Shown here: positions 51,401-64,000 of the stretch, in pieces
How positions within the stretch are numbered: the first letter of the stretch is position 1
Layout of the letters: the number at the start of each line of letters is the position of its first letter
Assembly: GCA_947846985.1 (NCBI GenBank)
Contig: CANTUZ010000002.1
Location: 56,066,885 to 56,130,884 of the forward strand
Length of the DNA stretch: 64,000 bases
Source: Fratercula arctica
Taxonomy: Eukaryota > Chordata > Aves > Charadriiformes > Alcidae
Reading direction: 5' to 3'
Notes under the pieces: model-generated
What the model was told of the DNA's origin: nothing
What the model saw: only the letters and a program-made list of their open reading frames with translations
Databases searched by the model: none
Translations under genes and position numbers: made by a program

Positions 51401-52439
51401 ATTATTAAATTCTGTGATCATGCTGTAACACCTAGAGTGGAATATCTCATTAACTGCAATTAGTGGGCCCACCAAAGCTTCAACTTTAATTTTTTTAAGC
51501 CTACAACATTACTGACATGCTATAATACTAACAGGTGACTTTTTTTCTGATCTGCTCCTTCACTCAGAAGTGTCTGTATGTCTGCAGCTCATCGATTATG
51601 AACAAGGTCAACAGGGGGGAAAAATGCTTGAAATTGCAGGGAACATTTCCTTTGTATTGTTACCGAGCATTACAGAAGGCTTAATTTAGATGCCATTTTT
51701 CTAATTTTATGTTAAACTGTTTGGTACTCATCCTTGCCTTTCTCTTCTGGACTTTTAAGGCAGATGTTTCTTGAAACCCTCAACAGCCTATTTCTTAGCC
51801 AGTGCTGCTTTCTCTTTGTATTCCCTTTACTCCACGCACGATTATCAGGAGTAAGAAAGATTGGATTCATGTGGCCACTAAAATGAACAGAAATAAACTA
51901 AAGCAAAATCTGAGTGGATCAAGACAGATCTGCTGGATCTTCCCTTCTAGGAAAGGAGAATACAGAGGAGGAAGGAGCAAAGAAGAGTGAAGAGTGCCCT
52001 CGCGCTTGTGTCTAATGTTTTCATTCTTGTTCTTCATACAGGACTGGCCAAATCTGTCAGATCTTGGGAAAGTTTTAATATGGGAGAATGAGGTTAGATA
52101 GTGTTGTGATAGAGAAAAGCAGCAATCACAAACAATGCTTGATAAAGCAGAGGTCAGATAATGCCTTTGCCGAAACTAGTTACAGAAAATAGATTGATAA
52201 TCTGAAACACTTCTTTCTTTTTATTATAATTAGCAGTGCCCTGCTTTGTTCACTATTTGCGGTGTCCTGATGTTTGACTCATACTTCCATCTATAGCTAA
52301 CTTTTATTAAGACTTCGTAAAAGGACAGCACGTTAATTCAAAGATGTTCAATATTGATCAATATTCATTGCAAAGCAATTGCAAGCATGTGATCTTCCTT
52401 TTTCTATTGACATCATTAGTCAGATTTTTTGCCTAGTCC

Positions 52440-52515
52440 TGAATCAAACCCTAAGTCTAATATTCATTTCACGCCAGTGTAAATCAAGACCAACTCTGTA
52501 GAAGGTCAAGTGCGA
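52440..52515 (+). repeat. Possible ancient palindromic repeat fragment
   Basis: TTTCACGCCAGTGTAAATCA, then AGACCAACTCTGTAGAAGGTCAAGTGCG, aligns by eye with 'ttacaccagtgtaaatccagagtaactccactgaagtcaatgg', the core of the same class as 36358 and 60395. Confidence 0.42.
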
Positions 52516-54941
52516 TACATCAGCACGAAAGCAGCATAAGCAAGATTGATCTTAGTGACTGTGGATTTTGGGAAGTTTGTCTTCATAGCACAACTAAAAC
52601 TTTATGACTGTGACTTGTCTTCATCCTTGAGTCTCTCTTAAAAGCTCTGCACGTAAGAAACATCGGTAGAGCTCTCAGCACAGCACCAGGTTCAGAGCCT
52701 TCCCTGCCTGGCAACGTTAAGAAGTCCATGAAGTAAGGCAGGATCTGATCCTGGAAACACAAAAGCATTACCCTGGTTCCAGGACTGGCAAATCAGCATC
52801 TGGTAGTGGCAGCCCTTAGTAAGAGAGGCACTCCCTCAAGCATATGTTATTTGACTAGAGAGGGAAAGTGTACACTGTATTAAATTTGGCATGCAAGACA
52901 AGATATACTCCAACTTTAAAAATAATGGCAATGTCTCCACATCAAATGCTTTGGGACTTGGATTATACACTTGGCAGTTTTGTGTTTGTTTTTCTCTCCT
53001 AGGTAGCAGTGACAAATCGCTGGGTTAAGAACATACCCAAGTCGGAATGAAAGGTGTTCTACCTCCTGATCGCTCTCCCTGGTGTGCTCTGTGTTATGAA
53101 GCCACGTTGTTACTTCTGTGTGTAACAAGCTAAACGTGTGAAAACGTCTCAAAGCAGTGGGCTAAGATTTAATTATGCTTATTAAGAAAGGGACAAAAGT
53201 GTCTAAGATGTGTGGTGAAGTTGCCCGCAGCTGCATGTCAGGTATCAATGTCACGTCCAACTCGGAGCCATCATCTTCAAATTGAGACAGGCTTATGGGT
53301 GGGCTGCTGTAATGAGAAGGAACATAAGATGTGTGTACTTAGGGTCCCAAATGCACAAATGGCACAAAGGGGCTGTGGCTGTCCTGTCTGCCACTGGCAA
53401 GTGGCAGAAGCTGAATCTCACCAGGCTGCTGAACTGAGGATGAGGAGTATCGTATCCTGCATCCCGTCAGGCCCCACAGGTTGAGTCCTCACCCTTCCTG
53501 TGACTGTTAGAAATTCACCAAAATTCCTAAAAATTTCAGAGGCTGCAGGAGCAGCCAGGAAAAATAAAAACAGTATCTAAATATAGGAGAAATAAAAGCA
53601 ATGTATAAATATTGGAAACAGTGTTCATTTCTGGCTCTGGCCTGCAGGAAGCGGTTGAGTGCCACTGAAAACTGTGGAGAGCCAGGACACTACTGCTCTC
53701 TGCTCTACATCTCTACAGGAAACCTCAGCATAACCTTTAATGTGTGATCTCCTAAATGCAAATGATGTTCATAGCAATTATTTTAAGGTTTTTCTCTCCC
53801 TCCTACTGCCAGCCAGAATTAATGGCACAGCAGCAGAACAAGGAAGCGCTGCATAGAAGTGTCCAGGAATGTGTACTATAAATGTACAGTGCCAGCTTGC
53901 ACCTCACCCTGCCATAATTTCACAAGCAGAGTGCCCTTGAGCTAAACCCTACCCCTCGTCTTTTTGTTAAGAGGTTCCCCTTCTCAGCCTATTTCTTCCA
54001 CCCCAACACGTACCCCCTGGACTCTCATACTGGACCTTGCTGCCATACCGGTATTTCTCCTTGTTTTTCCTTCGTTGAATTTCTTCCAGAGAGCCTGGGA
54101 GCGTGCAGCCACCAGGTCTGGGCAGCAACAGGAAAGTCTTTCCAGAAAACAGCAGGCTATCAGTCAGCTGAAATGGAGGTTTATAGGATCCTTAGGTTGG
54201 GCGGAAAAGAGTGATGTGTAAAGCATGGGGTAGCATTACCTGCTTCTGTTCATCAACAGCCAGGCTCGCTCTCAGCCCCACATTCTTCTTGTTACAGCAT
54301 TCAGAGATTTCTGAAGCTATAATGATGCTGTTAGCACATACTCCACTTTCAGCTGGCTAGGAGGCATTATCATTTGCTGGCTTTTCCATTCTGTCATTAA
54401 AGTAGTATTTTTAATATACAGGTTGTTCCTTTTTGCCAGTCTAGACAACACTGAAAGTAAAAATACATTAAATAATTCTACTTAATATGAATTATTGCCC
54501 CAACTCTGCTAAGATGAGTATGCTTCAAAGTATTAGTGAAAAAAAAAAAAAAAAAAACTAAGGAAAAGACAGCTTAAAAAACTCTGTTTTTCAAAGATGT
54601 CTACTCATCCAGACTTTTTTTATGTCTCAGTCAGTCTGTATTTTAGCACAGTAATTTTGCCTGCCCCCCATCACACTGTGTCTTACTGGAGTGTCAGAAC
54701 CCAATCACCGTGATCAGCAGTCGCTGTTGCCATCTTAGAGCAGTTCACAGCTCCATCTGCTCCTGCAAAACAAAGACGCTATTGATAAAGAAGATGTGGA
54801 GTAGGAGTGGGTGTTAGGAAAGGATCTAGAGGAACAGGCTAAGATCACAGGCCGCTGGGCTGTATGAAGTGCGAGCGCATAGTCTGTAACATTTCCTGCT
54901 CCCAAAGACGTTCCTGTCTTAGCAGACAAGCGAGACAAAGG

Positions 54942-55066
54942 AATTACGATTATCTCCGCTTTACAGATGGAGAAATGAGTTAGTAAGAGATTAACTAGCT
55001 CGTCCAAGGTCACTCAGGGAGCCTGACAGGCACCGAACTAGGACCTAGTTTTTCTGAGTTCCTAAG
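54942..55066 (-). repeat. MIR-like SINE relic, reverse orientation
   Basis: The + strand reads ACGATTATCTCCGCTTTACA, GATGGAGAAATGAGTTAGTA, AGAGATTAACTAGCTCGTCC, AAGGTCACTCAGGGAGCCTG, ACAGG and ACTAGGACCTAG. This is a clear reversed MIR-type core (attatccccattttacagatgg ... agagattaagtgacttgcccaaggtcacacaggg ...). It is the best preserved of the SINE relics in the window. Confidence 0.75.
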
Positions 55067-58000
55067 GAGGGATCAATCTCTAAGAAATAGTGTCCTAAGC
55101 TATGTTTCTTAATAAAAGAATCTCGTATTAAAACGTTACAAAAGTAAAAATGCAATTTCTTTACCTTTCAGTTTGATTAATGGATTCTTCACAACACAAC
55201 AATAAAGCAAGTTCCTTTTATAATATAAAGTATTTGAATTTTTTTTTTTTTTTCCAGAAAGTAATGATGGGGAAAAAAACTTTTCTTTGATTAATTTCAG
55301 GTAGATTTTGTTTACTCTTTTTTTTGGCTGATAACTTCCAGATATCAAATAGATGTATTTTAAAGTGCTAGGATTTGGCACGATGGTGAGCCAACTAGCA
55401 AGAGACCACCCTTTATAGATAATGTAATAGTAGAACAAATTGAGTTTCCAGACCTTAATCCTCTAAGAAAAGCTGAAACCAGAGGGGAAAACTTCCACAG
55501 TGTTACTCAGTTGGTTCACCCTATTTGATTGCCGGTCAGTACATGAACCCTATTTTAGAAGTGATGTGATTTCTATCTAAAATAAGCTGTTTACAATGTT
55601 CTATGGGCTATTACTGTTCGAATGCTAGTTTCTAAAGTTCTTGAAAGAAGTCTACATTAAAGCAACATTCAGAAGATTGTAGGATTGTTTTGTATTCTCT
55701 CTGAAATGGAATGTGATTTCATCTGCATCAGGCTGATTTATACGGCGTAATTTTGTTGTTTTGCTTTTGAGCATTTTATGAACTCCCAGAGAGATTATTG
55801 ACCCCTGCTTAAAAAGTTTGTGATGAGAAGATATACCAATAGTAGTCCTATTGTTGGTAATAATGACCATAATGGGCATAAATTCAGCTGTTCTTTTTAG
55901 GACATGAAATATTTTCTTTATTTTTTTATAGGCATAAGTAGAGCTTAAAAGCAAAGATAGGGGGGGTGGGGGTGTGTTTGTGTCAGGATTTTCTGTGAGT
56001 TCCCTTCCAGTGCAATATGGCAGCGTACAACAGCTGCAGGAAACAGGATCACAACCAAACAGGCATACTTGGTGAAGAGCAATCACTAAGGAATAATCTA
56101 AGGATTAATTTTTAATTATTTTGTCAGAGGTTTATGTACTCATTTGCTGAAAACAAGGGCAAAACGACTAACATTTTCCTTAAAGCGTGGAGTACTTTCG
56201 GGACCGCACCTTATTGTCCTTGGGAAATGAGCATATGGTTAAAGGGAAACATAATTTAAGCACAACAGCAGATTTTCTGTACCTAAGGCTCTTGGGCTTG
56301 CCCTGTGCAATACAGAGCCACGTGGAGGTGCTGAAGCTGGTGCAGAGGTCTGTCTGCATTAATGCTGTACCCGGGATAACCAGGCTGAATGAAAAGCAGG
56401 GAGGAGGGGGCTGCCACCTTAGCACTTTGTAGCCTGAGCAAGCATTTCTGCGTTGCTGCTCTTTACAGTTTGCTTTCATTGTAAGAAGTCAGTGTATACG
56501 CTCAGAGACTGGTCACAGGTTCCCAAAGAAAAGAGCTGCAAGGCCCTGAATCTATCATTCTGCTTTAGATGCAGCGATAGTCATGCTGTCATTTAACTTA
56601 ATGATGATTTGACTTACACGTGTCATGTGGGAACTAGACTACAGAGTCCTATACAGTTAGGGCTCAGAGGTAGACCCTTAATGTAGATTCTTACCTCTCT
56701 CTGGTCAAATCTAAATTACTATGTAACGCATAGACATACCCAAAGTCAGGCAGCGGGGCTTGGTGTGCAGTGTGGCCAAAACCTGGGAAAACTGCAGAAC
56801 TCCATTTGCAATGGGTCCTAGTACAAGATACAAACCTTTGGTATGTGCCTTTGGTACATGCCATCCAACTGAGCCACTTAAACGCATGCTTGGTTTCCCT
56901 CATGGTCAATGGAAAAAGAGTCCTCTCCCTAAGACAGCTCAGAAAAAGGCCTTGTCTTGGTAAGCTCTGAATTACCTCCTAGAGCATCTGTTTCCCATTG
57001 CCAGCTATAGAGACAATGAAGGGTGACCGGCTTTGTAACTTTAGTGTCTGAAAGTAGGTGTTGGGGGGCATTCCCCAAACAGATAGAGAGAAGACAGAAG
57101 CGTGACTGCAGCGTGGGCTAACTGTATTCCCACACAGGCCATTTTTATAGCTTTGTGACAGAACAGGGGTTTGAGAGGAGCATTAGTGCAAGTTTTTTTC
57201 TCCTGTACTAATAATGTAAGGTATATCAGAATAGTTGTGACACTGTTTTGTAAAACTAAAAAGAACACTAGTCAAAGAGACTGCATGTTTCTGAGATCAT
57301 CACATGTAGATTAAAGGCTCATCTCTTATGCAATGACTTATGTATGCCTATCATCTCTTCTCCTAGATCTTCTGCACAGCAGGACTGGTGTATAGGCTTC
57401 ATGAGATGCAAAAAGATGACAGAAATACATAAGTGTTTTGATTTACCTATAGTCTTCTCTCTTCTATTCCTAATCTAGGATTTAGTGGTTTTATGATGTG
57501 TTGTATGTCGTGTGTCTGATTTAAAATAATTATTTCCATAGTCATTCTTGTGATTCCACTTTTTTTATGTTTCAACGCTCTTGTGTGGATGTTTGAATTA
57601 GTTCTTTCTTTTATTAGCTCAGCAGTGCTTTGCTTCTGTAAATATAATTCAAGATCTGTAATTTTCTTTACCCTTGGTGAGATTAATCTGTATATAAATT
57701 TTTTTACTTGTGTTCTGCTTGGGTATTGGGAACATTCTAGAATGTATATATGACATATTTCTTGGTTTTTCTTTGATATAGCATATCACCTATATTAGAT
57801 GGTAGCCTATATTAGGCTGTTACTTGTTCATTAAAGTTTAAGGAGCAATCCTGCATTTCATGTATTTTCTCTTGCACATTTCTTATACACAAACACACAT
57901 GCACGCACACTCAGAGTCACAGACTTCAAGGGCTCAGTCCTAAAAGCAACCAATTCAACTGTGATTGCTTTTTTGTTTCTTTCTTATATTCTTTTTTCTC

Positions 58001-59969
58001 GGTTTTCTTTTTACGTGTTTTGTCTTTTCTAATTTGGCTTCAAGGACATTTTTGATACAGGTTTGGCAAGTATGTTCCATGCACAACATTGCTGTGGAGT
58101 TTATTTCTTTTTATTGCTGCATGTTTGTTCTCTAATACTGTAATTTGATTATTTGTCCATCTATTTTTATTTCTAAATTTTTGTATTTATAGTGTTAGGA
58201 CTTGACTTTTACCTTACTTACATTGGCATAAGCAAAGAGCAGGCCTCCAGCTGTACTCATTTTTTCCAAACTTTTACCCCCTTTTGGAGGTAAAGAGTAG
58301 CCCAAGAATAATTTGATTACATACCTTTTTCCCACTGCCTTTATTACTACATACAAAATCAAGGATGTTTATAGCGAATAAGTAGTAAGCACCAGACATA
58401 AGTCTTAACCTGAGACGCTCTTACAACATCATCTGTTGCGCTCTCCTGAGTAAAGCACCAACCACCTCGAGTTTCAGTTTTGGCTAATTATGTATTTTGA
58501 AGATTCAAAGGCACCCTGTACTCAGACTGCTCCATGGGATAGCATGCAGTAGCACATGGTCTCTACTGACTCCAATTTCTTTCCCCAAGCAAAGAAGAGG
58601 TAGTGGCAAGGAAGCAAAAGTAGATCTTGTGTAGTAAGAATAACCTGAAGGGGGGTAGGATTGCTAACATTTGAAAAAATATCTGCTCAGCAGTCACACC
58701 AAAAACTCTTCCCAAACAAGAAAAAAAAATAGGCCAATTAGAGCTGCCCTTCCTGGGACAGGAGCTGTCCCCAAGACACTGCCAGTGATGTGGGGAGCTG
58801 GCTGCAACTGGGGCAGCTCCATCTGGAGGCGAAACAATCCCTGTCCCAGCAGTGACAGATGAGGGGCAGAACAAGAGATCCCTAGAGCTGCCCACCTTAT
58901 CATCAACCCTCCTTTTCCACAACAGCCACTTGTAGAGATGAGTGGATGAGGCCTTGCATCCATGGCTACTCATCTCTGCCCACCATCCTGGAGGCCACTT
59001 AGTGCCAATCATAAATAAAAGGCCAGTAGTACTCTATAGTATAGCTCTTGTGGCTTGACATACAATTCTTCCCCCTGATTTTATTATCTTTAACAGCTGT
59101 ATGATGAGAGTCATTTATACAAGTGAGTCATCTTTTCTGCATAATAAGATAGAGTGATAGATCTAGAGCTCAAGTAAGCGTTATATGAGTTACTGTAATT
59201 CATTTTAAAATAGGACTTGATAAAAACAAGGTATCATATGTGACATTTACTACAAGACTGTGAATAAACAAAAAGCCAGAAGGAATGGGAGGATGCATCG
59301 GGGATTTCCCCACCACTGCAGTGGCACGTTGAGCAGTTGATTTCTCTTATGAAAAGTGTCCAGAGCATTAATGGTAAAATTAGTGTTTTCTAAAGGATAA
59401 ATATGTTGTCAGATCACAACTTCAGAGAGAAAACAAGGCTTTCATTTATGCAGGGTGTTCTGATAATGTAAGTCAGTGAAGTTGAACCAGTTAATTTATG
59501 AACAGCAGCAGATTCAGACATATGTACTGTGCTCTCCTGGATCTACCATTTCCTTGGTAAAGTCGACTTTCACTTTGAAATATCCCCTTGTAATTATTTT
59601 TACCATTTATGTGCTTCTTAGTTAGAGACCTACATCTTGTGAACAGCTTTGCTAGTCACTTAGATGTTCATTCATTTCTGTACCTCAGAGGAATTTTTTT
59701 TGCCTCTATTAATATTACCCATGTATATATTATGGCAGTGGCTTAAGTGCCCAACTTACATAAATACCAGGTAAATACATAAATTACTATGTACTTTGCA
59801 GCAAACAAGAAGAACTATTCCACGGACAGATTTACCCTGAAATAAGAAAATTGGTTTTAATTTGGGTCTTGCCTTCCTTTGGTGCATGTGCATATGTAAT
59901 CCAGGCCTAATGGACTTTCAAGTAGTATCTAAAGAGAAAACAAACAAACAGGATGAAAGAAAGGGAGTT

Positions 59970-60085
59970 CTATTATTCTCATTTTTCAGACAGGAAATTA
60001 AAGAAATTAAAATACATGGAAGAATTGGACCTCTAGTGAGATTTCTAGATCTCTACCCAGGGACCCTAATCACAAGACTTCCTTC
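59970..60085 (-). repeat. Possible MIR-like SINE relic, reverse orientation
   Basis: TATTATTCTCATTTTTCAGACAGGAAATTAAAGAAATTAAAA resembles the reversed MIR core (attatccccattttacagatgaggaaattgaggc). ACCTCTAGTGAGATTTCTAG further on may be the accctagacc-type head, but the middle is not recognisable. Confidence 0.45.
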
Positions 60086-60394
60086 CTCTTCAAACATAAT
60101 TATTACTATTTCCATCGCATATACTTTGGAAAGTTTCTCATGTTTCTACATGAAATACTAATTTTCTAACCCTGAACTTTCCTTTTAAGCAAAATCAATG
60201 AAAAGCTATTGTTGCTTTTACAGATGCCAGAAAGAATTATTACCATCATAGGCAACAATAAAAAAGATATTTTCACCCTCAGTAGATTGAATTACTGAGA
60301 AATAACCTTATAATTACTGTATAAAACACCCTGTTTTAACACTGTTTTTAATATCCATAAAGTTTCTGATTTATTTTTCACAAGCCAGCATCAA

Positions 60395-60470
60395 TGCGCT
60401 AAATTCTGCCTTGCTCTAAGCTGGTGCAATTATGCTGACCTCCGTGGGACTCCACCTGTTACACTGATGG
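60395..60470 (+). repeat. Possible ancient palindromic repeat fragment
   Basis: GCGCTAAATTCTGCCTTGCT, CTAAGCTGGTGCAATTATGC, TGACCTCCGTGGGACTCCAC and CTGTTACACTGATGG keep the order 'aaattctgctctcacttacaccagtgtaa ... gagtaactcc ... gttacactgat'. It is the same class as 52440. Confidence 0.42.
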
Positions 60471-61804
60471 CTCTTAAGAGGCACACTATTTTTGGATTAA
60501 TATTAGTTAGGAACAAAGAGAGAGGTCTGATTTCACTGACATTGATTTAAATAAGCAGTGTAGTTTTCTTGAAATCCCAGGAAATATTTTGCAGTTCTAA
60601 CAGTGTATCGGGTAAATCTACTTTCAATTAGGTCTCTGTCAGACCAGTGGGGAGAAGAAGCCTTTTGATATCCCCCAGTGTGGGATTCACCAGTGGAAAT
60701 GTCAGGGAACCCTTGAGTTACGGGGAACTTGCCAAATGGACCCTTGTCCCTCGCTCCCTGTAGATCTTGGTTTAGATACCTTAGCAACCTGCAATGCTCA
60801 GCCGGCTCATGGTCTTCAGGAGAGAGAAAGGCAATTCCCTCTCAGCAAGCTCACATTGCTGTCTTGCAGCTACAGCCAAAAAACTGGCTCCTGGACCCAC
60901 GCAGAAGTAACAACTTCTGGTTTAGTTTAGGCTGTTGATCTTTTTTGCCACTTCTAGCTGGCTGAAGTTCACCAGGTCTTCTGCAAGTCAGAGTTCTTGA
61001 GATGTCTCTTTGAGATGAAACTAAGAGAGGATTGTTACCTGCCTGCTGATTGCCGTTGTTGAATGAAGAAACAATTCAATGAAGAATGACTGCACCCTCG
61101 TTTCGTGTTCAGTTAATACGTACTTAAAACTAGACTGTCCCTTTTCTGTTTGTCTGTTTTCTCCTGCCATGGTAGGAAACTATACGGGTGGCCTCTGTGA
61201 AATTTCTCATTTCAAGAGGACATATTCAGCTTTAAGTTTGGAAAGCAAGCAGCACATAACCTCATATTTTATAGGGAGTATTATTTTTATTGCACGTACA
61301 AGTAACATGAATGTGGTAGGTGTTGTGAAAGAGTCCTGCTTTAATTGCACTCAGGCTGGATTCGTCACAGTTTCTTCCTTGTTGGAGGTGCATTAGAACA
61401 ACAGCATTGTCTGACTGGTTTGCCTGCAAAAACATTTTTGACCCTTGGCTTGCCCTTTTTACTGACAGAATCACCAGTAGCACCCACCGGTACCAGTGGC
61501 TGCAAAGAGGTGGGCAGACTGCACCCCTTCCAAAGGTATATTTTTGCAAACAGTTAGGAACACATATATGTTCCTCCCACCCCAAAATGGGTGAGATTAG
61601 GAAAAGGCACGTAAGAATGATTTCTTTGAAATGAAGCATTTCCACTCAATTTATAAAACACCCATCTGTGAGGGTGATCCATTTTACATTCCCTTTCAAG
61701 AAATCATTTTGGTCTGAACTAAATGTTTCATGTGACCTAAAATTTATTTCTTTTCCATTTTTTTTCACTCCAGGTCTGCCTGAATTGTGTTTTGTTATTT
61801 TTTT

Positions 61805-61835
61805 GGGGGTTGGGGGGGTGAGGGGGTGAGTAGGG
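61805..61835 (+). other. Four-tract G-quadruplex motif
   Basis: G tracts of 5, 7, 5 and 3 (61805-61809, 61812-61818, 61822-61826, 61833-61835) are separated by loops of 2, 3 and 6 bases, which satisfies the usual G3+N1-7 definition. It is on the POU6F2 sense strand, so it could fold in pre-mRNA as well as in DNA. Confidence 0.85.
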
Positions 61836-63540
61836 TGTTTCGAGGGAATTTTTCAGTCTGCAAACAGAAAAATCCATTAGTTTCACAGCTGTAGGTGTAA
61901 ATGTTTTGACTTCTGACTTCAATGGATAGCTTCTCTAGTTTACAGTGGCATAAATAAAAAAAAAATCATGCCTTTGGTGAGACTGTTTGATTTAAATGAA
62001 ATATCAGTATAATTATCTAATACTTGTATTTCAAATAAGAGTATCATTCCCCCTTTATTGCAGATTTGAAGGCTATAAGAAACTGAAAGGGCATATTCTG
62101 AAAGTAGTTACCGCTGTTTTAACCAATTGTGACTCTGCTGACCTCATTAAAACTAAACCAGATTTATATCCTGGTGGAGAGAAATCAGAATCAGACCAAG
62201 AACTTGGAACTTACATTATTTTTAGCACAAAAAAATCCCTTGTTTTGTAAAGCACAAGAATTGCTAGAGGGCCCATAAATATTTTGTGAATCTGCTCAAC
62301 AGATAAAAGTAGAAAATACTTAGAACATGAAGAAATTCATCTGTCTGTCTATTGACAGTGCCTTATGGAAGAACAAGAGTCTAGGTACAATAAGGCAATA
62401 ATGAATTTAATGAAAAAGCTACAGACATTCAGGTTGTAAGCTGAGCTGCTGTTGAAAAAGATAGTACATATTTTTGCCCATATAGCAGAATTCCTTGGCT
62501 GAATGTCTGTGAGTAGATTTCCATTGATAATAAATATGGAGGAAATTATTTATTGTAAATGATAATTAGACTTTCCCCAGGCTATGCATTCAGCCGGTAG
62601 CAGATACTGAGTAATAACATAGGCATTATTTCTGACACTCTGCCCACACACACAAAAAAAAGAGGATAGAAGCTAAACCTTGCTGTGACTTTTGTTTAAA
62701 ATACAGTAAAATGAATGAGCATAGGGGTAAATTAATATTTGCATGTGATTATATGTAATGACATGTATAATGTGGAGTATGTCACACCCCATCTTTATCT
62801 GTGAAGTAAAAAAATCAGTCACAAGAAGACACTAACACAAACTCTCTTGAGTTTACCCAGGACTGCATTAAGACTTGCATGCAGGCTAACTTTAAGCCGT
62901 CTTTGCAGGATCTCAGCCTGAGATTTTAACCAATTTGGAATTGATCCTTGCAGCAAAAAAAAAAAAAAAAGAAAATTCTTCAGTTTATACTTGCAGTCAT
63001 CACTCACATTCAGCTAACAGCAGTTCTTCTGTTACCTCAAGCAAAATGGAGCTATGCTTTTGTTATAAGAGGATCTCAGTTTCATATACCCTCTTGCCAT
63101 CAATTTATAGTGCCTAGCACAGTGGCAATTGCAAAGACCTCAGAAACAATACATTTCTAGCCTATATGGTTTTAATTATATTTCCAAGTTTCATTTGCTG
63201 TTGGCAACTTGACGTTATTTTGATTTTGCTGAGGTGAAATATATGAGTTTCAAATACAGCTTTGAAATTGATTAGGAATTAATATGGCAGCATTACAGAC
63301 ACAGTAGATTTACTGCTGCTTTTGCAGCTCTGTGTGAACTCCCGTATGGAAAACCTATTGTGGCCAGATCCAGAGTGACATGAGCAAAGTGGCTGAGACT
63401 GGAGATAAGAGATCAGAGAAGAGGAATCAAATAGGTAAAAGCAGAAGGAGAGTCTATCATGGCAAAAAAAAATTATACACCCACCCCCCCCGAAAACCCA
63501 GGGAGGAGTCACAGGAAAGGTGGGACGTGGCTGGATTATG

Positions 63541-63569
63541 AAAAAAAACAAAACAAAACAAAACAAAAC
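63541..63569 (+). repeat. (AAAAC)n microsatellite
   Basis: A short A run is followed by about five AAAAC units, ending in CCTAAAAAC. It could be a degenerate poly(A) tail but no retroposed unit is recognised upstream. Confidence 0.82.
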
Positions 63570-64000
63570 CTAAAAACTAAAAAAAAAGCTTTCAAGGCAA
63601 TTTAAATTTCAAGGTAAATTTAAAATAACTGGTAAATGTCCTGTAGACCTCTCAGAACATTAACAAAATTCAACCTGGAATCACCTGGTTGATGCTGAAC
63701 AGCCCTGCCCCACACAGCATGCGTAAGCACGCTCCGGCAGTGCCGCTTCTGGGGCAGGACTCGCAGCTCATTTTTGGGAGGAGGTTTCTTGCTGACATCA
63801 AATGAGATGGAAGTGCCTGGGAGGAGAGAGGGTTCTCTGTGGAAATGTTACATATGTGGCTGCGTTACACTATTAACCCTTCTGCCTTTCCTCTTCTGTA
63901 GGAGCTGCGTTGAGGGCACAATTCTTGGCACGTTAAATAAGCAATTGTTACCAGTTTGTATGTAGCTTTACGTACAGAGCAGGACTGCTGGTGAAAAAGA

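Larger units (their letters stand above)
31685..64000 (+). other. POU6F2: Downstream POU6F2 intron (partial)
   Basis: From the donor at 31685 to the window end no further POU6F2 coding sequence was recognised; the exon expected next (beginning LVNNPLASQ with an alanine run, from recollection) was not seen. It contains one antisense CR1, several decayed SINE relics, small duplications, a 13-G run, a G4 motif and homopolymers (A12 at 47400-47411, A19 at 54539-54557, T14 near 55241). Blocks 31691-33949, 35336-36357, 36716-39943, 40501-43413, 43656-45346, 45426-52439, 52516-54941, 55067-59969, 60471-61804 and 61836-63540 show nothing else I can name. Confidence 0.72.

Noticed and set aside
1..64000. 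Endogenous retrovirus or LTR element
   Set aside because: No gag, protease, polymerase or envelope motifs other than the CR1 reverse transcriptase, and no paired LTR-like direct repeats were seen.

Overview
The window reads as vertebrate nuclear DNA, almost certainly from a bird. It is AT-rich, has no prokaryote-style gene packing, and is almost entirely non-coding. It carries two 5'-truncated CR1 LINEs whose 3' ends have the avian CR1 signature (a conserved GGTCCCTTCCAACCC-type end followed by ATTCTATG octamers), plus faint relics of older amniote SINEs and CR1-like elements. The species cannot be named from the sequence.

The one well-supported protein-coding feature is a single internal exon at 31353-31684 on the + strand. 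It has good splice sites on both sides and encodes 110 complete codons of glutamine/proline/serine-rich protein, starting (A)TSSLNSQLQQLQ and ending SQSPGHGLPSPLTSPNPLQ. From recollection of the family I recognise this as the Q-rich transactivation exon of POU6F2 (RPF-1), a POU-homeodomain transcription factor of retina and brain. The rest of the window is then two very large introns: at least 31.3 kb upstream and 32.3 kb downstream of the exon. No other POU6F2 exon, including the POU-specific and homeobox exons, was seen.

Layout: 1-4576, intron with an 18-bp minisatellite and a CR1/L2-like tail. 4577-5406, young + strand CR1 with a 3'-terminal ORF2 frame that is open to its natural stop. 5407-14235, intron with faint ancient repeats and one strong short hairpin. 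14236-14856, a roughly 620-bp pure polypyrimidine tract (TTTC/TTTCTC, then CCTT, then CCCTT blocks). 14857-31352, intron with SINE relics and two long homopolymers (A28, T27). 31353-31684, exon. 31685-33949, intron. 33950-35335, older - strand CR1 with a frameshift, an in-frame stop and a substituted catalytic residue. 35336-64000, intron with more SINE relics, small duplications, a 13-G run and a four-tract G-quadruplex motif.

No operon, CRISPR, rRNA, tRNA, retroviral or otherwise novel multi-gene system was found. The best leads are modest: the interrupted CAG/CAA exon, the polypyrimidine tract, the intact CR1 tail, the hairpin at 13463-13496, the G4 motif at 61805-61835, and the relic SINEs and palindromic repeats inside the introns of a developmental transcription factor gene.
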